From positions 42,060 to 86,606 of the forward strand of contig NZ_JAECZB010000071.1 of the NCBI RefSeq assembly GCF_016056295.1: a DNA stretch of 44,547 nucleotides, in the 5' to 3' direction. Shown one piece after another: positions 33,793 through 42,371 of the stretch; positions within the stretch are counted from its first letter, which is position 1, and every line of letters begins with the position of its first letter. The notes below the pieces were generated by a model. That model saw nothing but the letters and a program-made list of their open reading frames with translations. It did not search any database and was not told the origin of the DNA. A program made the position numbers and the translations under genes. The stretch comes from Atlanticothrix silvestris CENA357 (GTDB lineage: Bacteria; Cyanobacteriota; Cyanobacteriia; Cyanobacteriales; Nostocaceae).

Positions 33793-35505
33793 CTAATAAT
33801 GAGTTCCCGTTTTGCGTTGATGGACGGCTGTGACACCATCTTGATTTAACACTTTGCCATTATCCACAGTTGCATAAATTAGCCAGTGGTCGCCAGATTC
33901 CATACGGGTTTGTACGGTGCATTCTAGATAAGCTAAAGCATCATTAAGTACGGGAATACCATTTGGGGTTGACTCAGCAGCCACATCAGCAAATCGGTCT
34001 TCTCCTGGGCCAAAGGGTTTGAGAAAGTGCTTCATTAAACCCAGGTGATTGCCTTCTTGAAGGACATTAAGGACGAATTTGTTTTCTGAGTGCATCAATA
34101 GTTCTAATGCGCGGTCTTTGGCAACGGCTATGGTTAAACCAGGAGGATTAAAGCTGGCCTGAGCAACCCAAGATGCTAGCATGGCACTGGAGATATCGCC
34201 TTGTTTGGCTGTGACAACGCACAGTGAACCAACAATCCTGCCCACAGCTTGTTCTACAGTCGTAGCAGGAACACTTTGCGATCGCACTTTTTTCGCTTTT
34301 TTGAGTGCTTGGGCAAAGTCGGTTCCGGCTTCTTCACATAACTGTAAGGTGACATCGTTAGGTTTGAATTTGACGCGGATGGGGTCAAAACCAAATCGAT
34401 AGCCAGCATCTTTGAGTTTGCCTTCAATCAAATCAACTGCTTCACCACTCCAGCCAAAAGAACCAAAAACCCCAGCGAGTTTATTGTTAGTAGCAGTAGA
34501 TAACACAATCCCTAAAGCTGTTTGCACAGGTGTGGGTGCATGGCCGCCAAGGGTAGGGGAACCGATGACAAAACCAGAGGCTTTTTCTACAGCCGCGCGT
34601 ATATCTTCTGGTTCTGTAAATTCACAGTTAATCGATTCTACAGCAACGCCAGCTTTTGTAATGCCACGAGCGATCGCCTGGGCTAAAGTAGCAGTATTGC
34701 CATAAGCTGAAGCATAAATTAACGCTACTGTAGCATCAGCAGATTTTTGCTGTTGAGTCCATTCTCGGTAAGCTTTGGTCAGTTCAATTAAACCGTAGCG
34801 TACTAAAGGCCCGTGTCCGGTGGCATACATTCTTACAGGTAAATCGGCAAGTTTATCTAGGGCAGTTTCCACTTGACGGGCATGGGGAGCCATGAGGCAA
34901 TCGAAATAATAGCGCCGATCTTCAGTATATATTTCCCAACCTTCATCAAATACCTGATCGCCACAAACATGGACTCCAAATAACTTATCTGAGTAGAGTA
35001 TTTCTGTTTGAGAATCATAAGTACAAAGTTGGTCTGCATAGCGGGGGTTGGGAGTAGGAACAAATTGCAAACAATGTCCCTTGCCTAAATCTAGGGTTTC
35101 TTCCCCACGCATTACCATAACTGGTAAATTAGGATTTTCTAAAGCCCCCCGCAAATTTATCGCCCCAGGATTAGAACAAACAAAGGTAATCTGCGGTGCA
35201 ATTTCTAACAAAGCTTTTAATGTTGCGGCGCGGTTGGGATTGACGTGCCCCAAAATTACATAATCTAGGGTTTTAATATCAAAACGCTGTTGTAACGCTT
35301 CTAAATAAATTTGCGTAAATGTTTCCCCTGGCGGATCAATCAGGGCAGTTTTATCGCCTTCTATTAAATAAGAATTGGCAGTTGTACCCTTGGCTAGAGC
35401 ATATTCAATTTCAAATCTGAGTCTAGCCCAACTGCGCGATCGCAGTACTCTGGTATCTGTAGCAACAGGGAAAACTTGAACATCACGGGGTTTATTTTGT
35501 GGCAT
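33793..35505 (-). CDS. flv1: Flavodiiron protein, Flv1 type
   Basis: A 570-residue cyanobacterial flavodiiron protein: a diiron MBL domain (about 30-255), a flavodoxin domain (about 265-410) and a C-terminal flavin-reductase-like domain (about 425-565) found in class C enzymes. The diiron motif is degraded: H-x-E-x-D-H becomes H87-V-N-P-N-R92, and the later LHWPD ligand region is PRYAD. This is the pattern of Flv1/Flv2, which pair with a canonical partner. The upstream gene at 35801 has the intact motif and is of Flv3 type, so the two probably form the Flv1/Flv3 heterodimer that photoreduces O2 to water behind photosystem I. Whether the isoform is vegetative (A) or heterocyst (B) is not resolved. 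Confidence 0.87.
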   Translation of the reverse strand: MPQNKPRDVQVFPVATDTRVLRSRSWARLRFEIEYALAKGTTANSYLIEGDKTALIDPPGETFTQIYLEALQQRFDIKTLDYVILGHVNPNRAATLKALLEIAPQITFVCSNPGAINLRGALENPNLPVMVMRGEETLDLGKGHCLQFVPTPNPRYADQLCTYDSQTEILYSDKLFGVHVCGDQVFDEGWEIYTEDRRYYFDCLMAPHARQVETALDKLADLPVRMYATGHGPLVRYGLIELTKAYREWTQQQKSADATVALIYASAYGNTATLAQAIARGITKAGVAVESINCEFTEPEDIRAAVEKASGFVIGSPTLGGHAPTPVQTALGIVLSTATNNKLAGVFGSFGWSGEAVDLIEGKLKDAGYRFGFDPIRVKFKPNDVTLQLCEEAGTDFAQALKKAKKVRSQSVPATTVEQAVGRIVGSLCVVTAKQGDISSAMLASWVAQASFNPPGLTIAVAKDRALELLMHSENKFVLNVLQEGNHLGLMKHFLKPFGPGEDRFADVAAESTPNGIPVLNDALAYLECTVQTRMESGDHWLIYATVDNGKVLNQDGVTAVHQRKTGTHY

Positions 35506-35595
35506 AGCTGTTTAGTGAATGGGGCATGGGGAAGAAGGGTAAAGGGGAAGGGGGAAAGGTGGGTAAGAATATTGGCAAAAAAACCCCTCGGCGGT

Positions 35596-35740
35596 TTGTC
35601 TTTGGCGTTCCCGTTCGCGTAGCGTCTCCGTAAGGAGAAGGGTAGCCGTCGCTCCGACTTCTCTCTGTGTTCTCTGCGACTCTGCGGTTTAAAAGTAATT
35701 TATTTAACCACAGAGATGCTGAGATCGCTGAGAAAAAACA
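35596..35740. repeat. Two cyanobacterial repeats in the flv1-flv3 spacer
   Basis: A gcgtagcgtctccgtaagga-type palindrome (about 35612-35650) is followed by an inverted pair built from the cacagag motif (tctctgcgactctgcggttt opposite aaccacagagatgctgagat). A related copy of the second lies at 2618-2652. Confidence 0.5.
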
Positions 35741-35800
35741 AGAGATTTTTTGAGTCACCTTGAAAGGGCTACCCCCTAGCCCCTAGTCCCTCAACCCTTT

Positions 35801-37525
35801 CTAATAGTGATTACCAACTTTACGATGGTGAACTGCTGTGAGTGCATCTGGCTTACTCACCCGTCCGGCGTAAACGTTGCTGTATACCGCCCAGTGGTCG
35901 TTGCAGTCCATGCGGCTAACGACTTCGCACTCCATGTAAGCGAGGGCATCGGTGAGGATGGGCGCTCCATTTTCGGCTGGCTGGGTTCTCACACCTTCAA
36001 AACGATCAGCACCGGGGACGAATCGCTTCAAAAAGTGTCTCATGAGTTTTTGGTAATTACCTTCTTCTAAGACATTAAGAACGAAACGATCGCCTACTTG
36101 CATGAGTGATTCAATTGCCCGATCTTTCGCTACTGCAATGGAAAATCCTAGGGGTTTAAAGCTGGCTTGGCTGACCCAAGAAGCTAGCATGGCGCTGGAG
36201 ACATCGCCTTTTTTAGCGGTGATAATATACAATCCGCCGCTGATTCTACCTAAAGCTTTATCTAGGTCTGCACCTAGAGATTTCATGGCTTTGATGCTGC
36301 GATCGCGTGTTACCCATTGTCCTAAGTCGGTTCCGGCTTCTTCGCACTGTTTGTAGGTGTTTTCTGTGGGTGTTTGTTTAATCCGAATTGAGGGGAAACC
36401 TTCTATTAAACCCAAATTGCGGAATTTACTCAGCAAAGGATCTATCGGTTCATCATCGCCACCGCCAGTTTCAAATATGCCTATGGCTTGCTTTTCTTTT
36501 GCAGATCCTAAAACGGTGCTGAGGGCAGCTTGGATACTAGCAGCGCCTGAAAGCGGTGGCATTCCTACCACAATTCCGGTACAACGACTAACTAATTCCC
36601 GTAGTTCTTGTAAATCTACTTCTGCTCCCAAGTCGATAATTTCCACGGCGACATCAGTTTTACTAATACCATTAGCGATCGCTTGGGCTAGGCGATCGCT
36701 ATAGCCATATTCTGAAACATAAAAGATGCCAACTACTGTTTCCGCCTTGGTTTGTTTTTGGCTCCAAGTGCGGTAGCGTCCAATTAGTTCTTCAACGTTG
36801 TGGGATAATAACGGCCCGTGACCTGTGGCAACCATGTCGATGGCTTTTAATTCTGCCATACGCTTGAGGGCAGACAAGACTGAGCGCGCATTTGGCCCCA
36901 TCAAACAGTCGTAATAATATCGAAAATCTGCTTCGATCGCCTTTAAGTCGTCATCAAAAGTACTTTCTGAGCAATAGTGCAACCCAAAAGCATCGCAGGT
37001 GAACAAAATTTTGGTTTTGTGGTCAAAACTAAAGATGGTATCTGGCCAATGTAAATTGGGGGCAATGACAAATTCAAATTCATGACCGTTGCCTAAATCC
37101 AAGCGATCGCCATTTTTAACAATCCGCCGTTTAAATGGCTGATGCACAAAATCTTCCAGAAACTGAATTGCTACTTTAGAACCGACAACCGTGATTTCGG
37201 GAGCCATAGACAGCAAATCTTTCACTAAGCCGCTATGGTCTGGCTCTGTGTGACTGATAATCAAATAATCAATCTCAGTGGGTTGGATTAATCCGGTCAG
37301 GGTATCAAAATATAGTTGACGGAACTTTTCATGAGAAGTATCAACTAAGGCAGTTTGCTCACCCCGTATGAGAAATGAGTTGTAAGTGGTACCATTTTGC
37401 AGACCAAACTCAATATCGAAGCGATCGCGATCCCAGTCTAGAGAGCGAATTGCTGTTGTTTGTTGAGCAATTTCTACAGTCTGTATGGTGAGCCGTTTTT
37501 CAGTTCTTTCGGTGAGCGCTACCAT
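35801..37525 (-). CDS. flv3: Flavodiiron protein, Flv3 type
   Basis: A 574-residue class C flavodiiron protein with MBL, flavodoxin and C-terminal flavin-reductase-like domains. The diiron ligands are canonical: His92, Glu94, Asp96 and His97 in SHTEPDHSG, then NLHWPDT, CDAFG and ATGHGPLL. The FMN region is FYVSEYGYSDRLAQAI. It is of Flv3 type. I choose ATG 37525 (MVALTERTEK) because AGGAGGGGAG lies directly before it; the ATG at 37543 overlaps this ribosome-binding site. It is divergent from coaX, separated by 106 bp, and 295 bp upstream of flv1. It probably acts with Flv1 in light-driven O2 reduction. Confidence 0.89.
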   Translation of the reverse strand: MVALTERTEKRLTIQTVEIAQQTTAIRSLDWDRDRFDIEFGLQNGTTYNSFLIRGEQTALVDTSHEKFRQLYFDTLTGLIQPTEIDYLIISHTEPDHSGLVKDLLSMAPEITVVGSKVAIQFLEDFVHQPFKRRIVKNGDRLDLGNGHEFEFVIAPNLHWPDTIFSFDHKTKILFTCDAFGLHYCSESTFDDDLKAIEADFRYYYDCLMGPNARSVLSALKRMAELKAIDMVATGHGPLLSHNVEELIGRYRTWSQKQTKAETVVGIFYVSEYGYSDRLAQAIANGISKTDVAVEIIDLGAEVDLQELRELVSRCTGIVVGMPPLSGAASIQAALSTVLGSAKEKQAIGIFETGGGDDEPIDPLLSKFRNLGLIEGFPSIRIKQTPTENTYKQCEEAGTDLGQWVTRDRSIKAMKSLGADLDKALGRISGGLYIITAKKGDVSSAMLASWVSQASFKPLGFSIAVAKDRAIESLMQVGDRFVLNVLEEGNYQKLMRHFLKRFVPGADRFEGVRTQPAENGAPILTDALAYMECEVVSRMDCNDHWAVYSNVYAGRVSKPDALTAVHHRKVGNHY

Positions 37526-37631
37526 AACTCCCCTCCTTAGCATGATGAGTATTTCTCTGGCTTTATTGTTACATGTCTTGATTGTTAAGTTTTATTAAAA
37601 AGTTTATGGCTGACTTAAAGAAATTAAAAGT

Positions 37632-38462
37632 GTGAAATCACAGAAGCGCATCGAAAATATTTGGTTAGCTTTAGAAATTGGCAATTCCCGGTTGCATTGG
37701 GCGTTATTTAAAGGTGAAACCCTTGATTTGACTTGGGATACAGAACATGTCCCTAAGTCAGTCATACAGCAGATAGCTCAATGTCACACACTGGATGATT
37801 GGCCGACAACAGTTTTTCCATTCAGTCAACAAAAGGAAATTGTTCTAGAAACTTCTACTCATCCTCCCATCTTCATAGCTTCCGTGGTTCCTAGTCAAAC
37901 GAAACTTTGGCAAATTTACCCCAATGTTGAGATTATTACCTTAGATCAAGTACCCCTTTTAGGCATGTACCCTACATTAGGGATTGACCGCGCCTTGGCT
38001 TTGTGGGGTGCTGGGAAAATTTGGGGTCTCCCGATGCTGGTAATTGATGCTGGAACAACTCTGACTTTTACAGGTGCAGATATCAACCAGTGTTTAGTTG
38101 GTGGCGCAATTTTGCCAGGATTAGGCTTGCAGTTCTCAACTTTAGGTCAAAAAACAGGGCAATTACCAATCGTAGAGACAAAAGTTATTACGTCTCTACC
38201 TCCACGTTTTGCACTCAATACACCAGAAGCAATTCAAAGTGGAGTAATTTATACATTAATAGCAGGAATAAAAGATTTTATTGAAGCGTGGTGGAGTTTA
38301 TTTCCTAAAGGAAAGATTGCGGTAAAAGGAGGCGATCACACTTTATTAATTAATTATTTCCAAGCTTTATATCCTGAAATAGCAGCCAGTCTGATTGTGG
38401 AACCAAATTTAATTTTTTGGGGAATGCGAGAAATAGTAATGGAGAATAGCAAATATAAGTAG
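37632..38462 (+). CDS. coaX: Type III pantothenate kinase
   Basis: A 276-residue ASKHA-fold kinase that phosphorylates pantothenate, the first step of coenzyme A synthesis. [14 protein letters not shown] is the phosphate-1 loop in the form typical of cyanobacteria. [11 protein letters not shown] and [13 protein letters not shown] (phosphate-2) follow, then [11 protein letters not shown]. The start is GTG, giving (V)[17 protein letters not shown], with no better ATG nearby. A gtagagac/gtctctac palindrome (38172-38199) of the spacer repeat family lies inside the coding sequence and is translated within [12 protein letters not shown]. Divergent from flv3. Confidence 0.88.
   Translation: MKSQKRIENIWLALEIGNSRLHWALFKGETLDLTWDTEHVPKSVIQQIAQCHTLDDWPTTVFPFSQQKEIVLETSTHPPIFIASVVPSQTKLWQIYPNVEIITLDQVPLLGMYPTLGIDRALALWGAGKIWGLPMLVIDAGTTLTFTGADINQCLVGGAILPGLGLQFSTLGQKTGQLPIVETKVITSLPPRFALNTPEAIQSGVIYTLIAGIKDFIEAWWSLFPKGKIAVKGGDHTLLINYFQALYPEIAASLIVEPNLIFWGMREIVMENSKYK
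38172..38199. repeat. gtagagac palindrome inside coaX
   Basis: gtagagac (38172-38179) and gtctctac (38192-38199) are perfect inverted 8-mers with a 12-bp loop. They match the arms of the hairpin in the MITE at 18931-18961. The reading frame of coaX runs through them without interruption. Confidence 0.65.
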
Positions 38463-38563
38463 GGTCATATTGCTAGACACTCATGCTCTGAGTACAGTAA
38501 CGCATCCAAAATCTGAATAATTTAAGTAGAACGGCGTGAAAAATTCAATGTTTGTAGTGAGTT

Positions 38564-38622
38564 AGCGCGGTCTTCTCCCAAAGGGAGAGGCTAGCGCCAA
38601 GGGAGTTTCCCCCATGAGCGAC
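38564..38622. repeat. 59-bp palindromic repeat (uninterrupted copy)
   Basis: agcgcggtcttctcccaaag, then ggagaggctagcgccaaggg and agtttcccccatgagcgac. The reverse complement matches the outer parts of 13347-13495. This copy lacks the inner block found there. Confidence 0.75.
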
Positions 38623-38637
38623 TAACGAACCCGTAGG

Positions 38638-38678
38638 GTAAGGACTTTAGTCCTAAGAAAAGGGCTAAAGCCCTTACT
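38638..38678. repeat. Tandem hairpins (ggactttagtcc, gggctaaagccc)
   Basis: Two short perfect palindromes with related stems sit 8 bp apart and are bracketed by gtaa and ttac. This pair is a recurring cyanobacterial spacer element. Terminator use is possible but unproven. Confidence 0.6.
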
Positions 38679-38802
38679 ACGAGATAAATTTAGCTAACTT
38701 TATATTAGTTAACATAATTTGATTTATTTTCACCGACTTACTTAGTTTAATTATCCATAACTTGCTATTCTTTAAGAATTAAAATACTTTTTTCCATATC
38801 AA

Positions 38803-39618
38803 TTACCAATTTTCCTTTATAAAATCCTGAATATCTCCAGCCACAAAACCAGCATAAGATTCTGGTAAATCATCTCCGGCGTGAGCAATCATTTTAAACT
38901 CAGCTTGAGGAATTAGTTGAGCGTAAGTTTGACTTTTAGCTAATATATCTGATGTCTCTTGACCGCCTTGTAAAATCAAAGCTGGAACTTCCATTAAATG
39001 CAATCGATTCTGTAATAATTCCACCTTAATTTCTTGGTACTGCCGTTGAAATAGTAACTTACAAGCTGTTGGATATCGTAGAAGCAAATGACGTAACTGT
39101 AAATTTTGTTCAAATTTTTCGTACCAAGCCAATCGTTTAGCTAAAGGGCGAAGCAATCGCAACAATTTCAATACTAGCGGTGGATATTTCACTAACTTTT
39201 GCATTTTTTGCCAATTATTTTCCTGTCTTTCTATCTCTACCCCCTCTGGCGCTAACAGTACTAAACCACTAACTTGATCTGCATACTTCAAGGCGTAACT
39301 AGCTGCAATCCAACCCCCAATAGAATGTCCTACTAAATAAACTTTTTCCAATTTCAAAGCTTTTAAAAATTCAGCTATACACTCTACCTGCAAATCGATC
39401 GAGTAATGAATATTCGGATTTTCTGATTCGCCAAACCCTAATAAATCTGGTGCGAAACAATGGAAATTTTGAGATAGTGTTTCCATCACCAATAACCATT
39501 GACTACTATCTTTCCAAGCACCATGTAAAAAGATTACAGGAATGCCTTCACCGGCTTCACGCCAGAATAATAGCCCTTGAGAAATTTTCCTCCGGGAGTT
39601 CCGAAATAGCGTTTGCAT
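38803..39618 (-). CDS. Alpha/beta hydrolase
   Basis: A 271-residue alpha/beta-hydrolase-fold protein. FLHGAWKDSSQW is the oxyanion-hole region, and VGHSIGGWIAASYALKY is the nucleophile elbow (Gly-His-Ser-Ile-Gly). The acid Asp and the catalytic His (AHAGDDLP region) are in the expected C-terminal third. A lid region of about 50 residues (160-210) is Leu/Arg-rich. The substrate is unknown. There is no clear signal peptide. Confidence 0.88.
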   Translation of the reverse strand: MQTLFRNSRRKISQGLLFWREAGEGIPVIFLHGAWKDSSQWLLVMETLSQNFHCFAPDLLGFGESENPNIHYSIDLQVECIAEFLKALKLEKVYLVGHSIGGWIAASYALKYADQVSGLVLLAPEGVEIERQENNWQKMQKLVKYPPLVLKLLRLLRPLAKRLAWYEKFEQNLQLRHLLLRYPTACKLLFQRQYQEIKVELLQNRLHLMEVPALILQGGQETSDILAKSQTYAQLIPQAEFKMIAHAGDDLPESYAGFVAGDIQDFIKENW

Positions 39619-39724
39619 CTTATATTTAAGAGTTAATTTTTAGAGAATTAGTCAATTATCAACTGTCAATAATCATTGCTTATGTACAACTGGGCAAATG
39701 ACAAATAACAAATGATAAAATACT

Positions 39725-40219
39725 TTATGCCAATGTTGTCAAACCATTTAAATAATCTTGTAATTGTCGAGAGTGGTCATGAGACATTTGTTCTGGAGGT
39801 AGAGAATTAGCAAAGAAAGCCTGGATTTCCATAACTTCTAAAGTATCCTGAACCGCCATTGTGCCCTGAACTTGTGCTTCCACTGCAACACAAATCGAAT
39901 GGATTCTCGGATCACGATCTGGTGCAGAGTAAACTCCAACCAAACGTTTAATTTCTACTAACTCCAGTCCAGTTTCCTCCATCAATTCTCGGCGGACTGT
40001 GTTCGGAATATCCTCTCCCCAGTCCACCATCCCTCCTGGTAGTGCCCAGCAGCCATCGTCGCGCCGTCGGATTAGGACAATTCGACCATCAGGTAATATA
40101 GGGATAATACTAGTGCCAGTAATGGGATGACGGAAGATAATACCCAGTACCGTTTGTCCAACGCGCCATAAGCTACGTGTGGATTGGACAGCTGCCGCAA
40201 AAAAAGCAAGAATGTTCAA
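39725..40219 (-). CDS. NUDIX hydrolase
   Basis: A 164-residue NUDIX pyrophosphohydrolase. The NUDIX box G-x5-E-x7-R-E-U-x-E-E-x-G-U is complete as GGMVDWGEDIPNTVRRELMEETGL. An N-terminal hydrophobic stretch precedes it. The substrate (ADP-ribose, nucleoside diphosphate sugar or other) is not predictable from the box. It is monocistronic, and a 750-bp spacer separates it from the next gene. Confidence 0.88.
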   Translation of the reverse strand: MNILAFFAAAVQSTRSLWRVGQTVLGIIFRHPITGTSIIPILPDGRIVLIRRRDDGCWALPGGMVDWGEDIPNTVRRELMEETGLELVEIKRLVGVYSAPDRDPRIHSICVAVEAQVQGTMAVQDTLEVMEIQAFFANSLPPEQMSHDHSRQLQDYLNGLTTLA

Positions 40220-40977
40220 TCTTAAAATGTCTGTATTGTATTATCTAAATTCCATACCATTCGCATCTACTCAACCACTAAAAAAGCTGAGATTTGTGTG
40301 ACACAAATATGCTGATGATTTGGGATTTTATTCTAACGATTTTTGTATAATATATCAATCTTATCGTTGTTTTAAATAAAATTATTTGTATTCAAATACA
40401 CATAAAGTTTTCTTATAGTATTTGTCTATAGATATTTTAGATTGACTCTAGCATAAATCTGAATTTAAAAGTAATAATAAATACTACTTTTGAAACACCA
40501 ATTTAGGTTGTAACTTTTGTTAAAATCTTGTTAAGATATCTAAAAATACTAATTTTTTCAGTATGAACAAGATTTACGGATGAAATATAATTGGTAATGC
40601 CAATTTTTTTCTAAAGTGAATTTTTACCAAAGATCTATAATTACTGCAAAGACTTAATTGTATAAAATACATAGTCAATAGTAAAAATTTTCAGGCATAA
40701 AAGTTGATGAGTGCATTGCAGGGAAAATATTTTCTAGATTACTTACTAAGTAACGTACTAATTTTTATTCCTGGTAATTTAGTATAGAAACACTTTTGTT
40801 TGAAGAAAAGGTTCTAAATTACTATTGACATAAATAAGCTAAATACGGTAGACTAGTATACTGTTCAAATATATAGACTGTTAAACTAGGCTAAAACTAT
40901 ATCAATAACATCAGTAGCTGATATTGCCTACGTGATGCCTAGTTGTCACTTTTTTGTTGTTTATTAATGAGGTGAAC
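40220..40977. other. 758-bp AT-rich spacer before the 54-aa gene
   Basis: Very AT-rich, with no ORF that has a ribosome-binding site. The last 120 bp (ggtagactagtatactgttc onward) lead into a ggtg ribosome-binding site for the small gene. It may include a long 5' leader. No hairpin with T-run was seen. Confidence 0.5.
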
Positions 40978-41142
40978 ATGGCTAAGCGCCGTAACCCGAA
41001 AAAAGAAAAGGCGCTACGGAACCAGGCATATGCCAGAAAGTTTCGTAAACGAACTACGACAGGAAGAATGCAAAGAAGGTTCCAACAAAGACCACCGAAG
41101 AGTGAGGAAGAAGAAGGAGCAGCAGCAGCTGACACTGAATAA
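40978..41142 (+). CDS. 54-residue basic protein with acidic tail
   Basis: A short gene: MAKRRNPKKEKALRNQAYAR and KFRKRTTTGRMQRRFQQRPP, ending with an acidic EEEEGAAAADTE tail. It has a strong positive charge (Lys/Arg about one-third of the first 40 residues) and no hydrophobic core, so nucleic-acid binding is likely. I start it at ATG 40978, with GAGGTG a few bases upstream; the frame is open from 40954 but without a good start. A terminator follows 34 bp later. I do not recognise the family. It stands alone between long spacers. Confidence 0.75.
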   Translation: MAKRRNPKKEKALRNQAYARKFRKRTTTGRMQRRFQQRPPKSEEEEGAAAADTE

Positions 41143-41176
41143 GTTTCTTACTTAAATTCTTATTCTTTGGGTGTTT

Positions 41177-41198
41177 AGGGCGTACAGATGTACGCCCT
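41177..41198 (+). terminator. Terminator after the 54-aa gene
   Basis: A perfect 9-bp stem, agggcgtac with gtacgccct, has an agat loop and is followed by tatttatt. It lies 34 bp after the stop codon. Confidence 0.8.
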
Positions 41199-41269
41199 TA
41201 TTTATTGGGAACTAAGCATTAGGCAAGAATTAAGAGTCATTAGTTGTGTCACTTCAGTCGTTATTGACA

Positions 41270-41311
41270 CTCTCACCTTCAAGGCAAAGCCTTGGAAGGG
41301 AGATTCTTGTT
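41270..41311. mobile_element. Possible IS605-type end or palindromic relic
   Basis: A hairpin with ccttcaaggc and gccttggaagg is followed by gagattcttg. This resembles the right end of IS200/IS605-family elements or their palindrome-only derivatives. No tnpA or tnpB is nearby. Confidence 0.35.
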
Positions 41312-41487
41312 TCATCCCCACTTATCTAGATTAGTGTTACCACATCAAAGATAGAGATGTGATATAGATAACTCAAGGCGAGGAGTTTTACGCATCACGT
41401 TTCATAATAATGCCACGCATGATGCGGCTGTTTGAACACTGACTGTATCCCAAATTTTAAAGATTTCTTTAGCCAAGGAGAACTTTG

Positions 41488-42369
41488 ATGACAATTCTTG
41501 TAACTGGCGCAACCGGAAATATTGGCAGTGAGGTAGTTCAGTATCTCCTTGAACGGAAAGCTTTAATTCGAGGACTAGTACGCGACCCCAAAAAGGCAAC
41601 TAACCTAGCACAGCAAGGAGTAGAACTGGCAATCGGTGACTTATCACAGCCTGAAACTCTGGACGCAGCTTTGCAAGGTATCGAAAAAGCATTTTTAGTG
41701 TTGCCTAATTTGCCTAATCAAGTAGAACTAGAATGCGCGTTCATTGATGCTGCAAAACAAGCAGGCACACAACAAATTGTAAAACTTTCAGTGATGGGGG
41801 CAGGTGAATTGCCGAGTACATTTCAGAAATGGCATCGCCAGATTGAAGAACATTTAGAGCAGTCAGGGATAGCATGGACGCACCTCCGCCCGAATATGTT
41901 GATGCAAAATATGCGTTGGTTTGCTCAAACGATCGCACAAAGTGGATCAATTTACAATTGCGTTGGAGATACCAAAATCTCTCATGTTGATGCTCGTGAT
42001 GTGGCTGCCGTTGCGGGGGTTTGTTTAACTGAACCAGGACATGAAAACAAGAGTTATATTTTGACTGGATCTCAAGCGATTACATTTAATGAAATCGCGG
42101 ACATTTTTGCAAAAGCACTGGGTCGAACTGTGGCGTATATTGATCTTCCACCCGCAGATCTGAAAGCTGCGCGACTCGCCAATGGAGAACCAGAATGGTA
42201 TTTAGACGCTGAGTTAGAGTTATTTAATTGTTGGAAACAGGGTGCGGGGTCTGCTGTAACTGACACGATCGCAACTGTGACTCGTCATCCTGCTACCACT
42301 TATGAAGAGTTCGCTCAATACTACGCTCAAACACGTGGTCAAGATTTCTTTGCAACTGTTAGGGGTTAA
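41488..42369 (+). CDS. NmrA-like NAD(P)-binding protein
   Basis: A 293-residue atypical SDR. MTILVTGATGNIGSEVV is the cofactor loop. The FQKWHRQIEEHLEQSGIAWTHLRPNMLMQN segment and VDARDVAAVAGVCL are as in the NmrA/quinone-oxidoreductase-2-like group. I choose ATG 41488, 8 bp after AAGGAG. A second gene follows after 2 bp and is interrupted by a nonsense codon. The two are almost certainly one transcript. Likely a sensor of, or reductase for, small quinone-like molecules; the substrate is unknown. Confidence 0.83.
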   Translation: MTILVTGATGNIGSEVVQYLLERKALIRGLVRDPKKATNLAQQGVELAIGDLSQPETLDAALQGIEKAFLVLPNLPNQVELECAFIDAAKQAGTQQIVKLSVMGAGELPSTFQKWHRQIEEHLEQSGIAWTHLRPNMLMQNMRWFAQTIAQSGSIYNCVGDTKISHVDARDVAAVAGVCLTEPGHENKSYILTGSQAITFNEIADIFAKALGRTVAYIDLPPADLKAARLANGEPEWYLDAELELFNCWKQGAGSAVTDTIATVTRHPATTYEEFAQYYAQTRGQDFFATVRG

Positions 42370-42371
42370 TT

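Larger units (their letters stand above)
38463..38802. other. Repeat-filled spacer between coaX and the hydrolase gene
   Basis: 340 bp made largely of repeats: the 59-bp repeat at 38564-38622 and a double hairpin, aaggactttagtcctaa followed by gggctaaagccc (38639-38675). No gene was seen. The remaining part is AT-rich. Confidence 0.6.
41143..41487. other. Spacer between the 54-aa gene and the NmrA-like gene
   Basis: 345 bp. It includes a strong terminator hairpin (41177-41198) and a hairpin-bearing segment at 41270-41311 that resembles an IS200/IS605-type end. No gene was seen. Confidence 0.55.

Noticed and set aside
40911-41135. 74-aa minus-strand frame opposite the 54-aa basic gene
   Set aside because: It is a shadow of the plus-strand gene, which has the ribosome-binding site, terminator and protein-like charge pattern.
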